Positions 1-7,569 of a stretch of DNA of 64,000 nucleotides are shown here, one piece after another (position 1 is the stretch's first letter; each line of letters starts with the position of its first letter). Both the position numbers and the translations under genes were made by a program. The DNA is from an uncultured Campylobacter sp. GTDB taxonomy: Bacteria; Campylobacterota; Campylobacteria; Campylobacterales; Campylobacteraceae. The notes under the pieces were generated by a model. The model did not search any database, was not told where the DNA came from, and saw only the letters and a program-made list of their open reading frames with translations. Location: NCBI RefSeq assembly GCF_937959485.1, contig NZ_CALGPY010000014.1, positions 62,001 to 126,000 on the forward strand. Reading direction: 5' to 3'.

Positions 1-291
1 ATAAGTGGTGTAAGTATACCGGATATGAAGGCGCTCGCTAAAATTTATGGCTTTAAAGTATTTCAAATTAAAAATAACGATGATGCCAATGCAAAAATAG
101 ATGAAATTTTATCATGTGAGGGACCGGTGTTTTGCGAAGTGATGCTGCCGCCGAATGAAGCCATAGGACCAAAAGTTGCATCTATGAAGCTCCGGGATGG
201 GACTATGATATCAAAACCATTGGAAGATCTTGCCCCATTTTTACCTCGAGATGAATTTTATAAAAATATGATAGTAAAGCCTTTGGATTGA
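1..291 (+). CDS. Thiamine-diphosphate-dependent enzyme, acetolactate synthase-like, C-terminal fragment
   Basis: The reading frame is open from base 1 and ends at TGA 289-291, so only the last 96 codons of a longer gene are in the window. The fragment resembles the C-terminal end of acetolactate synthase-like TPP enzymes found in O-antigen loci: a stretch predicting a helix-rich segment (KALAKIYGFKVFQI), then the PVFCEVMLPP strand and a tail ending FYKNMIVKPLD. The TPP-binding GDG motif would lie upstream, outside the window. It is followed after 1 base by a HAD gene and sits in a run with an aldolase, an epimerase and RfbH, so a role in making an unusual sugar is likely. YerE, which adds a two-carbon unit to a 3,6-dideoxy-4-ketosugar, is one possible relative; the substrate is not readable from this piece. 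Confidence 0.7.
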   Translation: MSGVSIPDMKALAKIYGFKVFQIKNNDDANAKIDEILSCEGPVFCEVMLPPNEAIGPKVASMKLRDGTMISKPLEDLAPFLPRDEFYKNMIVKPLD

Positions 292-292
292 T

Positions 293-973
293 ATGAGATT
301 TTTATTTTTAGACTTTGACGGCGTCCTTTTTGATACTGCACGTGAAGCCTACGAGGTTTGTAGATCTACGCCAAGTTTTTTAAGGCAAAAATTTGATGAA
401 AAGCAATATGCTGAATTTTTAAAATTCAGACCTCTTGTGGGTCCGGCATGGAATTATTATTTCGTGATGACAGCTATAACTAATAACGATAAAGAGCTTT
501 TAGTTTTTGATTATAACGATGAAGCTAAAAAATTTGAAAAAGACTTTTTTGAGACTCGTAAAAAATTAAAAGCAAATAACTATGAAAATTGGTTGGCTTT
601 GAATAGGCCATATCTGTTTTTATTGGAGCTATCAAATATGAAACTGAATCGGCAGACTTTTATTGTAACTACTAAAGATAGTAAAACTGTATTGGATTTA
701 GCCAAAAGATTTAATATTCAATTTATAAATAACGATAATATATTGGGGGCAGATATATTTGCTAAATTTAATTCAAAAGCTAATATAATAAATTCAATTT
801 TAAAAGATGGTGATAGCGGAATTTTTATAGATGACTCAGAAATGCATTTAAAAAAATGTGAGCACATAAAAGGACTTAAGTTATTACAGCCAGATTGGGG
901 ATATGTAGAGAGGAATAGTAAGTATATAGGCGATATTAAAATGATATTAAGCGTATTGGAGGAAGAGGTATGA
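293..973 (+). CDS. HAD-family hydrolase
   Basis: A 226-residue protein with haloacid-dehalogenase motifs. Motif I is LDFDGVLFDT at residues 6-15, with both catalytic Asp residues. A motif II-like Thr stretch (VTTKDSKTV) lies near residue 125, and a motif IV-like pair of acidic residues (IFIDDSEMH) near residue 183. HAD proteins are mostly phosphatases acting on small metabolites in the cytoplasm; in polysaccharide loci they often dephosphorylate sugar intermediates. The start is 1 base after the preceding stop, and the end overlaps the next gene by 4 bases, which indicates translational coupling. The substrate cannot be predicted. Codon use is AT-rich relative to the wecB region. Confidence 0.8.
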   Translation: MRFLFLDFDGVLFDTAREAYEVCRSTPSFLRQKFDEKQYAEFLKFRPLVGPAWNYYFVMTAITNNDKELLVFDYNDEAKKFEKDFFETRKKLKANNYENWLALNRPYLFLLELSNMKLNRQTFIVTTKDSKTVLDLAKRFNIQFINNDNILGADIFAKFNSKANIINSILKDGDSGIFIDDSEMHLKKCEHIKGLKLLQPDWGYVERNSKYIGDIKMILSVLEEEV

Positions 974-1758
974 ATATAAATGAATTTGAGATGATAGACG
1001 TACTTAAAAGGCTTAAAAACGAATATGGCGTATTTGAGTTAAAGGCCGAGTTTGAAGCCGAGGGAAGTCGTATGGAGGAGATGATGCGTTTGCGAGATAT
1101 TGCCAATCGAGCAGATTTGCCTATCATCTTAAAGATCGGTGGAGCTGAGGCGGTTACGGATATTTATAATGGTATCATTTTGGGCGTAGAGGGGCTTATT
1201 GCGCCTATGGTAGAAACCCCGTATGCTGTTTATAAATATCTAGGAGTTATAGAAAATTTGATAAATCCAGACAACCGAGATTATATAGATTTTGCTATAA
1301 ATATCGAGACAAAAACCGCAGTAGAAAATATAGATGAAATTTTAAAATTAGAAAAAATTTCGCTACTAAGAAGCATTACATTCGGTAGAAGCGATTTTGC
1401 GCAGTCATTCGGTTTGGCTAAAAAAGATGTAGATAATGAGAAAATTTTAAATGCTGTTCAGCGAGTATCTCGCGCCGTAAAAGCGAAAGGTTTAAAATTT
1501 GCAATAGGCGGAAATATTACGGCTAAATCTATTGATTTTATCAAGACTCTAAAAGTAGAAAATTTAATAGATAAATATGAAACCCGCAAAGTAGTTTTTG
1601 CTATAGACTCTATTAATGCCAATCCGCGCGAAGGAATCAATACAGCACTAAAATTTGAACTGTTGTGGCTAAAGTCAAAAAGAAGATTTTACGCAAGGAT
1701 AAAAGCCGAGGATGAACAGCGTATAGAAGATTTAGAAAAAAGGCTAAGTAACAGATGA
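970..1758 (+). CDS. HpcH/HpaI aldolase/citrate lyase family protein
   Basis: A 262-residue protein with features of the metal-dependent HpcH/HpaI aldolase fold. LKIGGAEAVTDI and IAPMVETPYAV occur in the first half. A metal-ligand Glu region (NIETKTAVENIDEIL) is near residue 113, followed by FGRSDFAQSFG near residue 142 with the expected Asp. Family members cleave or form C-C bonds using pyruvate or oxaloacetate enolates. An aldolase in an O-antigen locus is less common than the transferases around it. Together with the TPP enzyme and HAD protein it may make or consume a carbon unit added to a sugar. It is coupled to both neighbours by 4-base overlaps. A catalytically altered homologue cannot be ruled out. 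Confidence 0.75.
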   Translation: MNINEFEMIDVLKRLKNEYGVFELKAEFEAEGSRMEEMMRLRDIANRADLPIILKIGGAEAVTDIYNGIILGVEGLIAPMVETPYAVYKYLGVIENLINPDNRDYIDFAINIETKTAVENIDEILKLEKISLLRSITFGRSDFAQSFGLAKKDVDNEKILNAVQRVSRAVKAKGLKFAIGGNITAKSIDFIKTLKVENLIDKYETRKVVFAIDSINANPREGINTALKFELLWLKSKRRFYARIKAEDEQRIEDLEKRLSNR

Positions 1759-2684
1759 ATCTATTCATCACGGGCGGTAGCGGTTTTATCGGGTCGCATC
1801 TAAAAAAGCGTCTTGCGCTAAATGGAAATTTTAACGTTTTCGCTCCAAAAAGTAGCGAGTTAAATTTGACTGACGAAAGGGCGGTTGACGATTTTATCCG
1901 TGCGCATAAAATCGATACTATCGTCCATCTCGCCAATCGCGGCGGCGGTCGCGATACGCTGGATATGACAAATGTGATTGAGTATAATTTACGAATCTTT
2001 TTCAATATCGTCAAGCAAAAAAACAAGGTCGTAAAGATCATATCATTTGGAAGTGGTGCGGAATACGGAAAACACAAGCCGATAATAAATGCTCGAGAGG
2101 ATGATTATAAAGAGGCGCTTCCGCTTGATGAATACGGTTTTTACAAGGCTATCACGTCGCATTACATTGAGGATTGCGCGGATAACATTATCCAGCTTCG
2201 TTTATTTGGAATTTACGGCGAGATGGAGAATTACCGCTATAAATTTATCACAAATACCGTAGTAAAAAATCTACTGCGCCTACCCATCACGATCAATCAA
2301 AACGTATTTTTTGATTATATGTATGTTGACGATCTGCTAAACGCAGTGGAATTTTATATAGAAAATGACGCGCGGCATAAAATTTACAACGCAAGCAGCG
2401 GGACAAAAATCGATCTGCTTAGCCTAGCTGCGCTAGTAAATGAGGCGAGCGATTTTAAATCCGAGATAAGCGTGCTAAATGAAGGGCTAAATAACGAATA
2501 CACTTCCGACAATAGCCTATTAAAATCCGAAATGAAAGATAAATTCAAGCTTACGCCGCATACGGAAGCGATCGGTAAAATTTGCAAATATTTTAAGCAA
2601 AATTTTACTAGCTTAGACTTAGCTACCATAAAAAAAGATCCATATTTGGGAAAAATCAATGAAATTTGGAAAGGCAAAAAATGA
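1755..2684 (+). CDS. NAD-dependent epimerase/dehydratase family protein
   Basis: A 309-residue extended short-chain dehydrogenase/reductase. The N-terminus carries the Rossmann glycine motif ITGGSGFIGSHL. The active-site Ser/Tyr/Lys region is seen as SFGSGAEYG and YGFYKAITSHY (YxxxK). The size matches the GDP/CDP-sugar epimerase and 4-reductase group. Next to an RfbH 3-dehydrase, the obvious job is to reduce or epimerise the resulting 3,6-dideoxy-4-keto sugar. YerF- or paratose-synthase-like roles are candidates, but the exact reaction is inference. The start overlaps the aldolase stop by 4 bases. The C-terminal end overlaps the region giving the ribosome site of the next gene. Confidence 0.85.
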   Translation: MNLFITGGSGFIGSHLKKRLALNGNFNVFAPKSSELNLTDERAVDDFIRAHKIDTIVHLANRGGGRDTLDMTNVIEYNLRIFFNIVKQKNKVVKIISFGSGAEYGKHKPIINAREDDYKEALPLDEYGFYKAITSHYIEDCADNIIQLRLFGIYGEMENYRYKFITNTVVKNLLRLPITINQNVFFDYMYVDDLLNAVEFYIENDARHKIYNASSGTKIDLLSLAALVNEASDFKSEISVLNEGLNNEYTSDNSLLKSEMKDKFKLTPHTEAIGKICKYFKQNFTSLDLATIKKDPYLGKINEIWKGKK

Positions 2685-4012
2685 CCCCTCAAGAATTAAA
2701 ACAAGAAATTTTAGAAAAGACAAAAGAGTATTATAGACTGGTTCATGAGCCGGTGCAGAGGGCTAAATTTGAACCTGGCAAAAGTCGTGTGAATTACGCA
2801 GGTAGAGTCTTTGACGAGCACGAAATGGTAAATTTAGTAGATAGCTCGCTTGATTTTTGGCTTACATACGGCACATATTCTAAAAAATTTGAAAAGGAAT
2901 TCGCTAAAATGCTTGGCGTAAAATGGGCGTTTTTGGTAAATAGCGGAAGCAGTGCAAATTTGCTTGCATTTTTTGCGCTCACTTCGCCGCTTCTAAAAGA
3001 GCGCCGCATAAAAAAGGGCGACGAAGTCATAACAGTAGCGGCAGGCTTTCCTACGACGGTTGCGCCTATCGTGCAATACGGTGCCGTTCCTGTTTTTGTC
3101 GATATGGAGCTTGAATATTTTAATATAGACCATACGAAGCTTGAGCTTGCGCTTAGCCCAAAAACGAAAGCCGTCATGGTAGCTCACACCCTAGGAAATC
3201 CTTTTAATATAAAAGCCGTGAAGGAATTTTGCGATAAGCACGATTTGTGGCTTATCGAGGATAATTGCGACGCACTGGGCTCGCTGTATGAGGGCAAGCC
3301 AACCGGCACATGGGGGGATATAGGCACAAGCAGCTTCTACCCGCCTCATCATATGACAATGGGCGAGGGCGGCGCCACATATACAAACAATCCGCTGCTT
3401 AAAAAAATTATGCTAAGTATGCGTGATTGGGGACGCGATTGCTGGTGTGAGAGCGGCGTAGATAATACCTGTGGCAGGCGCTTTTCGCAAAAATTTGGTG
3501 AGCTACCGCTTGGATATGATCATAAATACGTTTATTCGCACTTCGGATTTAATTTAAAAGCCTCCGATATGCAAGCTGCCGTTGGATGCGCTCAGATAGA
3601 TAAATTTCCTAGCTTTGTGCAGCGTCGTAGGCAAAATTTTAAAAAGCTTTATGATGGCTTAAAAGATATAAAGGAGCTCATTTTGGTTAAAGCTCAGCCG
3701 CATTCCGAGCCTAGCTGGTTCGGCTTTATGATGACGGTTGCAGACGGGGCAAAATTTAGTAGAAACGAGCTTAGCGAGCATCTAGAAAGGGCGGGTGTGC
3801 AAACAAGAAATTTATTTGCGGGCAATATGATCAAGCACCCGTTATTTGCAGATCTTAAACGCGGGGTAGATTATAAAATTTCAGGCGAGCTAAAAAATAC
3901 CGATAAGATAATGAACGATAGTTTCTGGGTAGGCGTATATCCCGGTATGAGTGATGAGAAGATAGGGTATATTATAAAAACTGTTAGAGGATTTGTATCT
4001 ACTAAAAGCTAA
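2681..4012 (+). CDS. rfbH: CDP-4-keto-6-deoxyglucose 3-dehydrase (RfbH/DdhC, E1)
   Basis: A DegT/AspC-fold, PMP-dependent, iron-sulfur dehydrase that removes the 3-hydroxyl of CDP-4-keto-6-deoxyglucose to make 3,6-dideoxyhexoses. The diagnostic feature is His in place of the PLP lysine in SFYPPHHMTMGEGG. The cysteine-rich segment DCWCESGVDNTCGRR supplies ligands for the [2Fe-2S] cluster. ATG 2681 is preferred over the in-frame TTG 2666: it is preceded by a GGAAAGG ribosome site and gives 443 residues, close to the family norm of about 437. The protein needs a ferredoxin-type reductase partner (DdhD), which is not in the window and may lie upstream with rfbF and rfbG. A 138-base spacer separates it from wecB. 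Confidence 0.93.
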   Translation: MTPQELKQEILEKTKEYYRLVHEPVQRAKFEPGKSRVNYAGRVFDEHEMVNLVDSSLDFWLTYGTYSKKFEKEFAKMLGVKWAFLVNSGSSANLLAFFALTSPLLKERRIKKGDEVITVAAGFPTTVAPIVQYGAVPVFVDMELEYFNIDHTKLELALSPKTKAVMVAHTLGNPFNIKAVKEFCDKHDLWLIEDNCDALGSLYEGKPTGTWGDIGTSSFYPPHHMTMGEGGATYTNNPLLKKIMLSMRDWGRDCWCESGVDNTCGRRFSQKFGELPLGYDHKYVYSHFGFNLKASDMQAAVGCAQIDKFPSFVQRRRQNFKKLYDGLKDIKELILVKAQPHSEPSWFGFMMTVADGAKFSRNELSEHLERAGVQTRNLFAGNMIKHPLFADLKRGVDYKISGELKNTDKIMNDSFWVGVYPGMSDEKIGYIIKTVRGFVSTKS

Positions 4013-4150
4013 AATATAAATCAGATCAAAATTTTAAAGCTATATGCAATGTAAATGGCGTCATTTTATTTGGTTAAGCGCCGATATAGCAAAATTTAAT
4101 TAAAATTACGGCGATAAATTTGGTTAAAAAATCGATATATAGGGGAGTTT
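4013..4150 (+). promoter_or_regulatory. Spacer before wecB, probable promoter region
   Basis: This is one of the few non-coding gaps in the locus. It is AT-rich, with T- and A-runs of the kind that stand in for a -35 box in Campylobacter. A TATATA-like element near 4135 sits just before the AGGGGAG ribosome site of wecB. No clear terminator hairpin is seen. Calling it a promoter is inference from position and composition. Confidence 0.3.
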
Positions 4151-5287
4151 ATGACGAAAAGAAAAATTTTAATAGTATTTGGGACGCGCCCGGAGGCCAT
4201 TAAGATGGCTCTATTGATAAAGGAATTTCAAAAGCACGCGGAATTTGAAGTGAAAGTTTGCGTCACGGCGCAGCACAGACAGATGCTTGATCAGGTGCTT
4301 GAATTTTTTGAGATCAAGCCCGATTTTGATCTAAATTTAATGAAGCAGGCTCAGGATCTGTACGACGTTACGTCGGGGGTGCTGCTCGGCATGCGCGGGA
4401 TATTTGAGCGCTATAAACCGGACGTCGTATTTGTCCACGGCGATACGACTACGACAAGTGCGGTATCTCTAGCCGCGTTTTATCAAAAGATCGACGTGGC
4501 GCATGTCGAAGCGGGTCTTAGGACGCACGACATATATTCGCCGTTTCCGGAGGAGATAAATAGGCAAATCACTGGCCTGATAGCCAAATACCACTTCGCA
4601 CCGACCGCGGGCGCAAAAGGCAATCTGCTAAAAGAGGGCAAAAGCGCAGAAAGCATAGTAGTTAGCGGCAACACCGTTATAGACGCGCTTTTTTGGACTA
4701 TCGATAAGATAGAGCGCGATGCGGCCTTGCGGGATAAAATTTTATCGACGATAGGCCTAAAATATCGCCTTGCAGACCGAAAATTCATTCTCGTAACCGG
4801 CCATAGGCGGGAAAATTTCGGCGAAGGTTTTATAAATATCTGTGAGGCTCTGCGCGAAATAGCCGCCGATAACGCCGATGTGGACATCCTCTATCCCGTG
4901 CATCTTAATCCAAACGTCCAAAAGCCGGTGAAGGAAATTTTATCGGGGCTACCGAATATTTTTTTAATGGATCCGCTGGAATATGACGCATTTGTGTATT
5001 TGATGAGTAAAGCGTATATGATCATCACCGATAGCGGCGGCATCCAAGAGGAGGCGCCGAGCCTTTGCAAGCCGGTTTTAGTAACTAGAAACAGAACCGA
5101 GCGCCCCGAGGGGATAGGGGCCGGATGCGTGAGGCTGGTCGGAACGAAGCGAGAAAATATCGTAAAAGAAGCGCAAAAATTATTAAATTTAAAAGACGAA
5201 TATGATAAAATGAGCGCAAGCATCAGTCCTTACGGCGACGGAAAAGCGTGCGAGAGGATAGTTAAATTTTTAAAGGAAGCTTTGTGA
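4151..5287 (+). CDS. wecB: UDP-N-acetylglucosamine 2-epimerase (non-hydrolysing)
   Basis: A 378-residue enzyme that interconverts UDP-GlcNAc and UDP-ManNAc in the cytoplasm. The family signatures are present in order: FGTRPEAIKMA at the N-terminus, HGDTTTTSAVSLAAFY near residue 97, the substrate-binding AHVEAGLRT, TGHRRENFGEG near residue 217, and TDSGGIQEEAPSLCKPV near residue 294. Length is normal for the family. A good AGGGGAG ribosome site precedes ATG 4151. The stop overlaps the GTG start of wecC, so product is handed directly to the dehydrogenase step. Confidence 0.96.
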   Translation: MTKRKILIVFGTRPEAIKMALLIKEFQKHAEFEVKVCVTAQHRQMLDQVLEFFEIKPDFDLNLMKQAQDLYDVTSGVLLGMRGIFERYKPDVVFVHGDTTTTSAVSLAAFYQKIDVAHVEAGLRTHDIYSPFPEEINRQITGLIAKYHFAPTAGAKGNLLKEGKSAESIVVSGNTVIDALFWTIDKIERDAALRDKILSTIGLKYRLADRKFILVTGHRRENFGEGFINICEALREIAADNADVDILYPVHLNPNVQKPVKEILSGLPNIFLMDPLEYDAFVYLMSKAYMIITDSGGIQEEAPSLCKPVLVTRNRTERPEGIGAGCVRLVGTKRENIVKEAQKLLNLKDEYDKMSASISPYGDGKACERIVKFLKEAL

Positions 5288-6474
5288 GAAAGGTTTGTAT
5301 AATGGGGCTCGGCTATATCGGGCTGCCTACGGCCGCGCTCTTAGCGAGTAAGGGCTATAAAATACACGGCGTCGATGTAGTGCAAAGCGTCGTAGATACG
5401 ATTAATCAGGGCAAAATTCATATCGTAGAGCCAGAGCTCGGCGAGCTTGTAAAAAAATCCGTAGAAAGCGGAAATTTAAAAGCGGACGTTAAGCCTGATT
5501 TCGCAGACGTTTTTATCATAGCCGTCCCTACGCCATTTCGCGATGGATACGTGCCAAATATTGATTACGTCATAAGTGCGAGCAGGGCGGTAGCACCCTA
5601 TATCAAAGAAGGAAATATCGTGATCTTGGAGTCCACTTCGCCGGTCGGCACGACGGAGAAGATAGGTCAAATTTTAAAAGATAGCGGCGTCGATATCTCT
5701 AAAATTTACATCGCTCACTGCCCGGAGAGGGTTTTGCCGGGTAAAATTTTAAAAGAGCTCACGCAAAACGATAGGATCGTGGGCGGTCTAAGCAGGGAGT
5801 CTGCCGAGAAAACGGCGGAATTTTATAAGACGTTCGTTAAAGGCGAAATTTTAAAAACCGACGCAAGAACTGCCGAAATGGCGAAGCTCACCGAAAATTC
5901 TTTTCGCGACGTAAACATAGCCTTTGCAAACGAGCTTAGCATTTTGTGCGATAAATTCGGCATTAACGTTTGGGAGCTTATTTCGTTAGCAAACCGTCAT
6001 CCGCGAGTTAATATTTTAAGCCCGGGCTGCGGCGTAGGCGGGCACTGCATAGCGGTCGATCCGTGGTTTATAGTACATGCGGGCGGCTACGAAGCGAGGT
6101 TGATTAAATCCGCAAGAGAGGTCAATAACCACAAGGCCGAGTGGAGCATAGAAAAGATCAAAAACGCCGCTTTGAAATTTGAGCTGCAAAATGGAAGAAA
6201 ACCCAAAGTCGCGTGCATGGGGCTTGCTTTTAAGCCTGATATCGACGATTTGCGAGAGTCGCCTGCGCTGAATATAACTAGACGCCTGATCGCAGACGGC
6301 GTCGATGTGCTCGCCGTAGAGCCCAATATCAAGGCTCACAAAGATTTTGAGATAGCGGATTACAAAAAAGCTATTGAAATTTCGGACATTGTCGTATTTT
6401 TAGTCGGACATAAGGAATTTAAAGGGCTGAAAATAGAAAAAGAAGTTTTGGATTTTTGCGGAATTTGTAAATGA
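5284..6474 (+). CDS. wecC: UDP-N-acetyl-D-mannosamine dehydrogenase
   Basis: A 396-residue NAD-dependent UDP-sugar dehydrogenase that oxidises UDP-ManNAc to UDP-ManNAcA. An N-terminal Rossmann motif (GLGYIGLPTAALLA) is followed by the linker helix motif TENSFRDVNIAFANEL near residue 205. The catalytic Cys lies in SPGCGVGGHCIAVDP near residue 245. GTG is the start, overlapping the wecB stop by 4 bases. The pairing with wecB strongly supports ManNAcA rather than another uronic acid. The stop overlaps the ATG of the following acyltransferase frame. Confidence 0.94.
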   Translation: MRKVCIMGLGYIGLPTAALLASKGYKIHGVDVVQSVVDTINQGKIHIVEPELGELVKKSVESGNLKADVKPDFADVFIIAVPTPFRDGYVPNIDYVISASRAVAPYIKEGNIVILESTSPVGTTEKIGQILKDSGVDISKIYIAHCPERVLPGKILKELTQNDRIVGGLSRESAEKTAEFYKTFVKGEILKTDARTAEMAKLTENSFRDVNIAFANELSILCDKFGINVWELISLANRHPRVNILSPGCGVGGHCIAVDPWFIVHAGGYEARLIKSAREVNNHKAEWSIEKIKNAALKFELQNGRKPKVACMGLAFKPDIDDLRESPALNITRRLIADGVDVLAVEPNIKAHKDFEIADYKKAIEISDIVVFLVGHKEFKGLKIEKEVLDFCGICK

Positions 6475-7569
6475 GTTTTCAAAAAGTAATAGATAGAAAT
6501 AACCATCTGAATTTTTTTAGATTACTTTTTGCTTTGCAAGTGGTATATATGCACTCAACAGAATGGCTAAAAATACCGCTTTTATGGGGGGGGGCACGTG
6601 GATAAGTTTCTTAGGCTATTTCCCGGCGTCCCATTATTTTTTCTGGTTTCGGGATTTTTAATTACCGATAGTTATTTAAATAGCAGGAATTTGAAAGAGT
6701 ATTTTATAAAAAGAGTGCTTAGGATATATCCGGCTCTATTCGTAAATATTTTAGTACTTGAGCTAGCTATGTACGTGGGCAAAAATTTTAATGATATCTC
6801 GGTATTAAAATACGTAGAGTATTTCGTGCTGTATGTCGTTACCGCTGCTTCAGGTATAGCGGGCTTTATAATCGGTATAAAAAACGACGCTTTATATAAT
6901 TATGACGGCTTTTTTAGCTCTTATCCGAGCGGTGTTTTATGGACGCTTAGCGTCGAATTATCGTTTTATATCGTCCTTCCATTTATTTTGTGTATTAGAA
7001 AAGCAATTGTAAGAAATTTATTACTAGTTTTCCTATTTTTTACATCAATGATAATTCCCGCAATCGCCGATGAAAATTTTTACTCCGCTTCAAATTTAAA
7101 TAAGCTTCTCGAGCTGATATGCTTGCCGTTTTTGTGGATATTTATCATCGGCATGGTCATGAGGCTTTATTGGCTGGATATAAAAAAATATCTCGTAGGC
7201 TACGGCTTATATTATATTGCGCTCTATTTGATATTTTGTTTTGCGGCTATAGAGTTTGGAAGCGGGCTTGGAGCTTATAAGAGAGGCTTGGAAATTTCTA
7301 CTGTATTTCAAATTTTCCTTTTGGCGCTAGTGATCTTTAGCATGGCTTTTTCCTACACAAATTTAAAGATAGCTAGAAGCACCGATCTCTCTTATAGTAC
7401 ATATCTTTATCATATGCTGATAGTTCAAATTCTAATTAGTCTGGGCTTTAGCGGCTCTTTATGGCTATATCTAATAGTGGTGGCCGTGACGCTCACGGTA
7501 GCTTGCGTTTCTTGGAATTTTATAGAAAAGCCGGCATTGAAATTAAAACAAATAAAGGTTGTAAAATGA
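6471..7569 (+). pseudogene. Acyltransferase family 3 (O-acetyltransferase-like), switched off at a G9 tract; likely phase-variable
   Basis: ATG 6471 overlaps the wecC stop and opens a frame for 41 codons (SFQKVIDRNNHLNFFRLLFA...), the usual start of membrane acyltransferase 3 proteins. The frame runs into nine consecutive G at 6586-6594 and stops at TAA 6603-6605. The rest of the protein continues in another frame to 7569, with FPGVPLFFLVSGFLI, RVLRIYPAL and about ten hydrophobic segments. Eight G would join the two parts into a 365-residue protein, the family's normal size. Such enzymes O-acetylate surface polysaccharide from the inner membrane. Poly-G slippage is a known switching mechanism in Campylobacter. 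A GTG at 6598 could start only a shortened protein lacking the first membrane segment. Confidence 0.85.
6586..6594 (+). repeat. Homopolymeric G9 tract (contingency locus)
   Basis: Nine consecutive G residues lie inside the acyltransferase coding region. With nine the gene is out of frame; with eight or eleven it would be in frame. It is the longest G or C run I see in the window. Confidence 0.95.

Noticed and set aside
6598..7569. Acyltransferase starting normally at GTG 6598
   Set aside because: It would lack the first membrane segment, has no ribosome site of its own apart from the G run, and ignores the coupled ATG at wecC.
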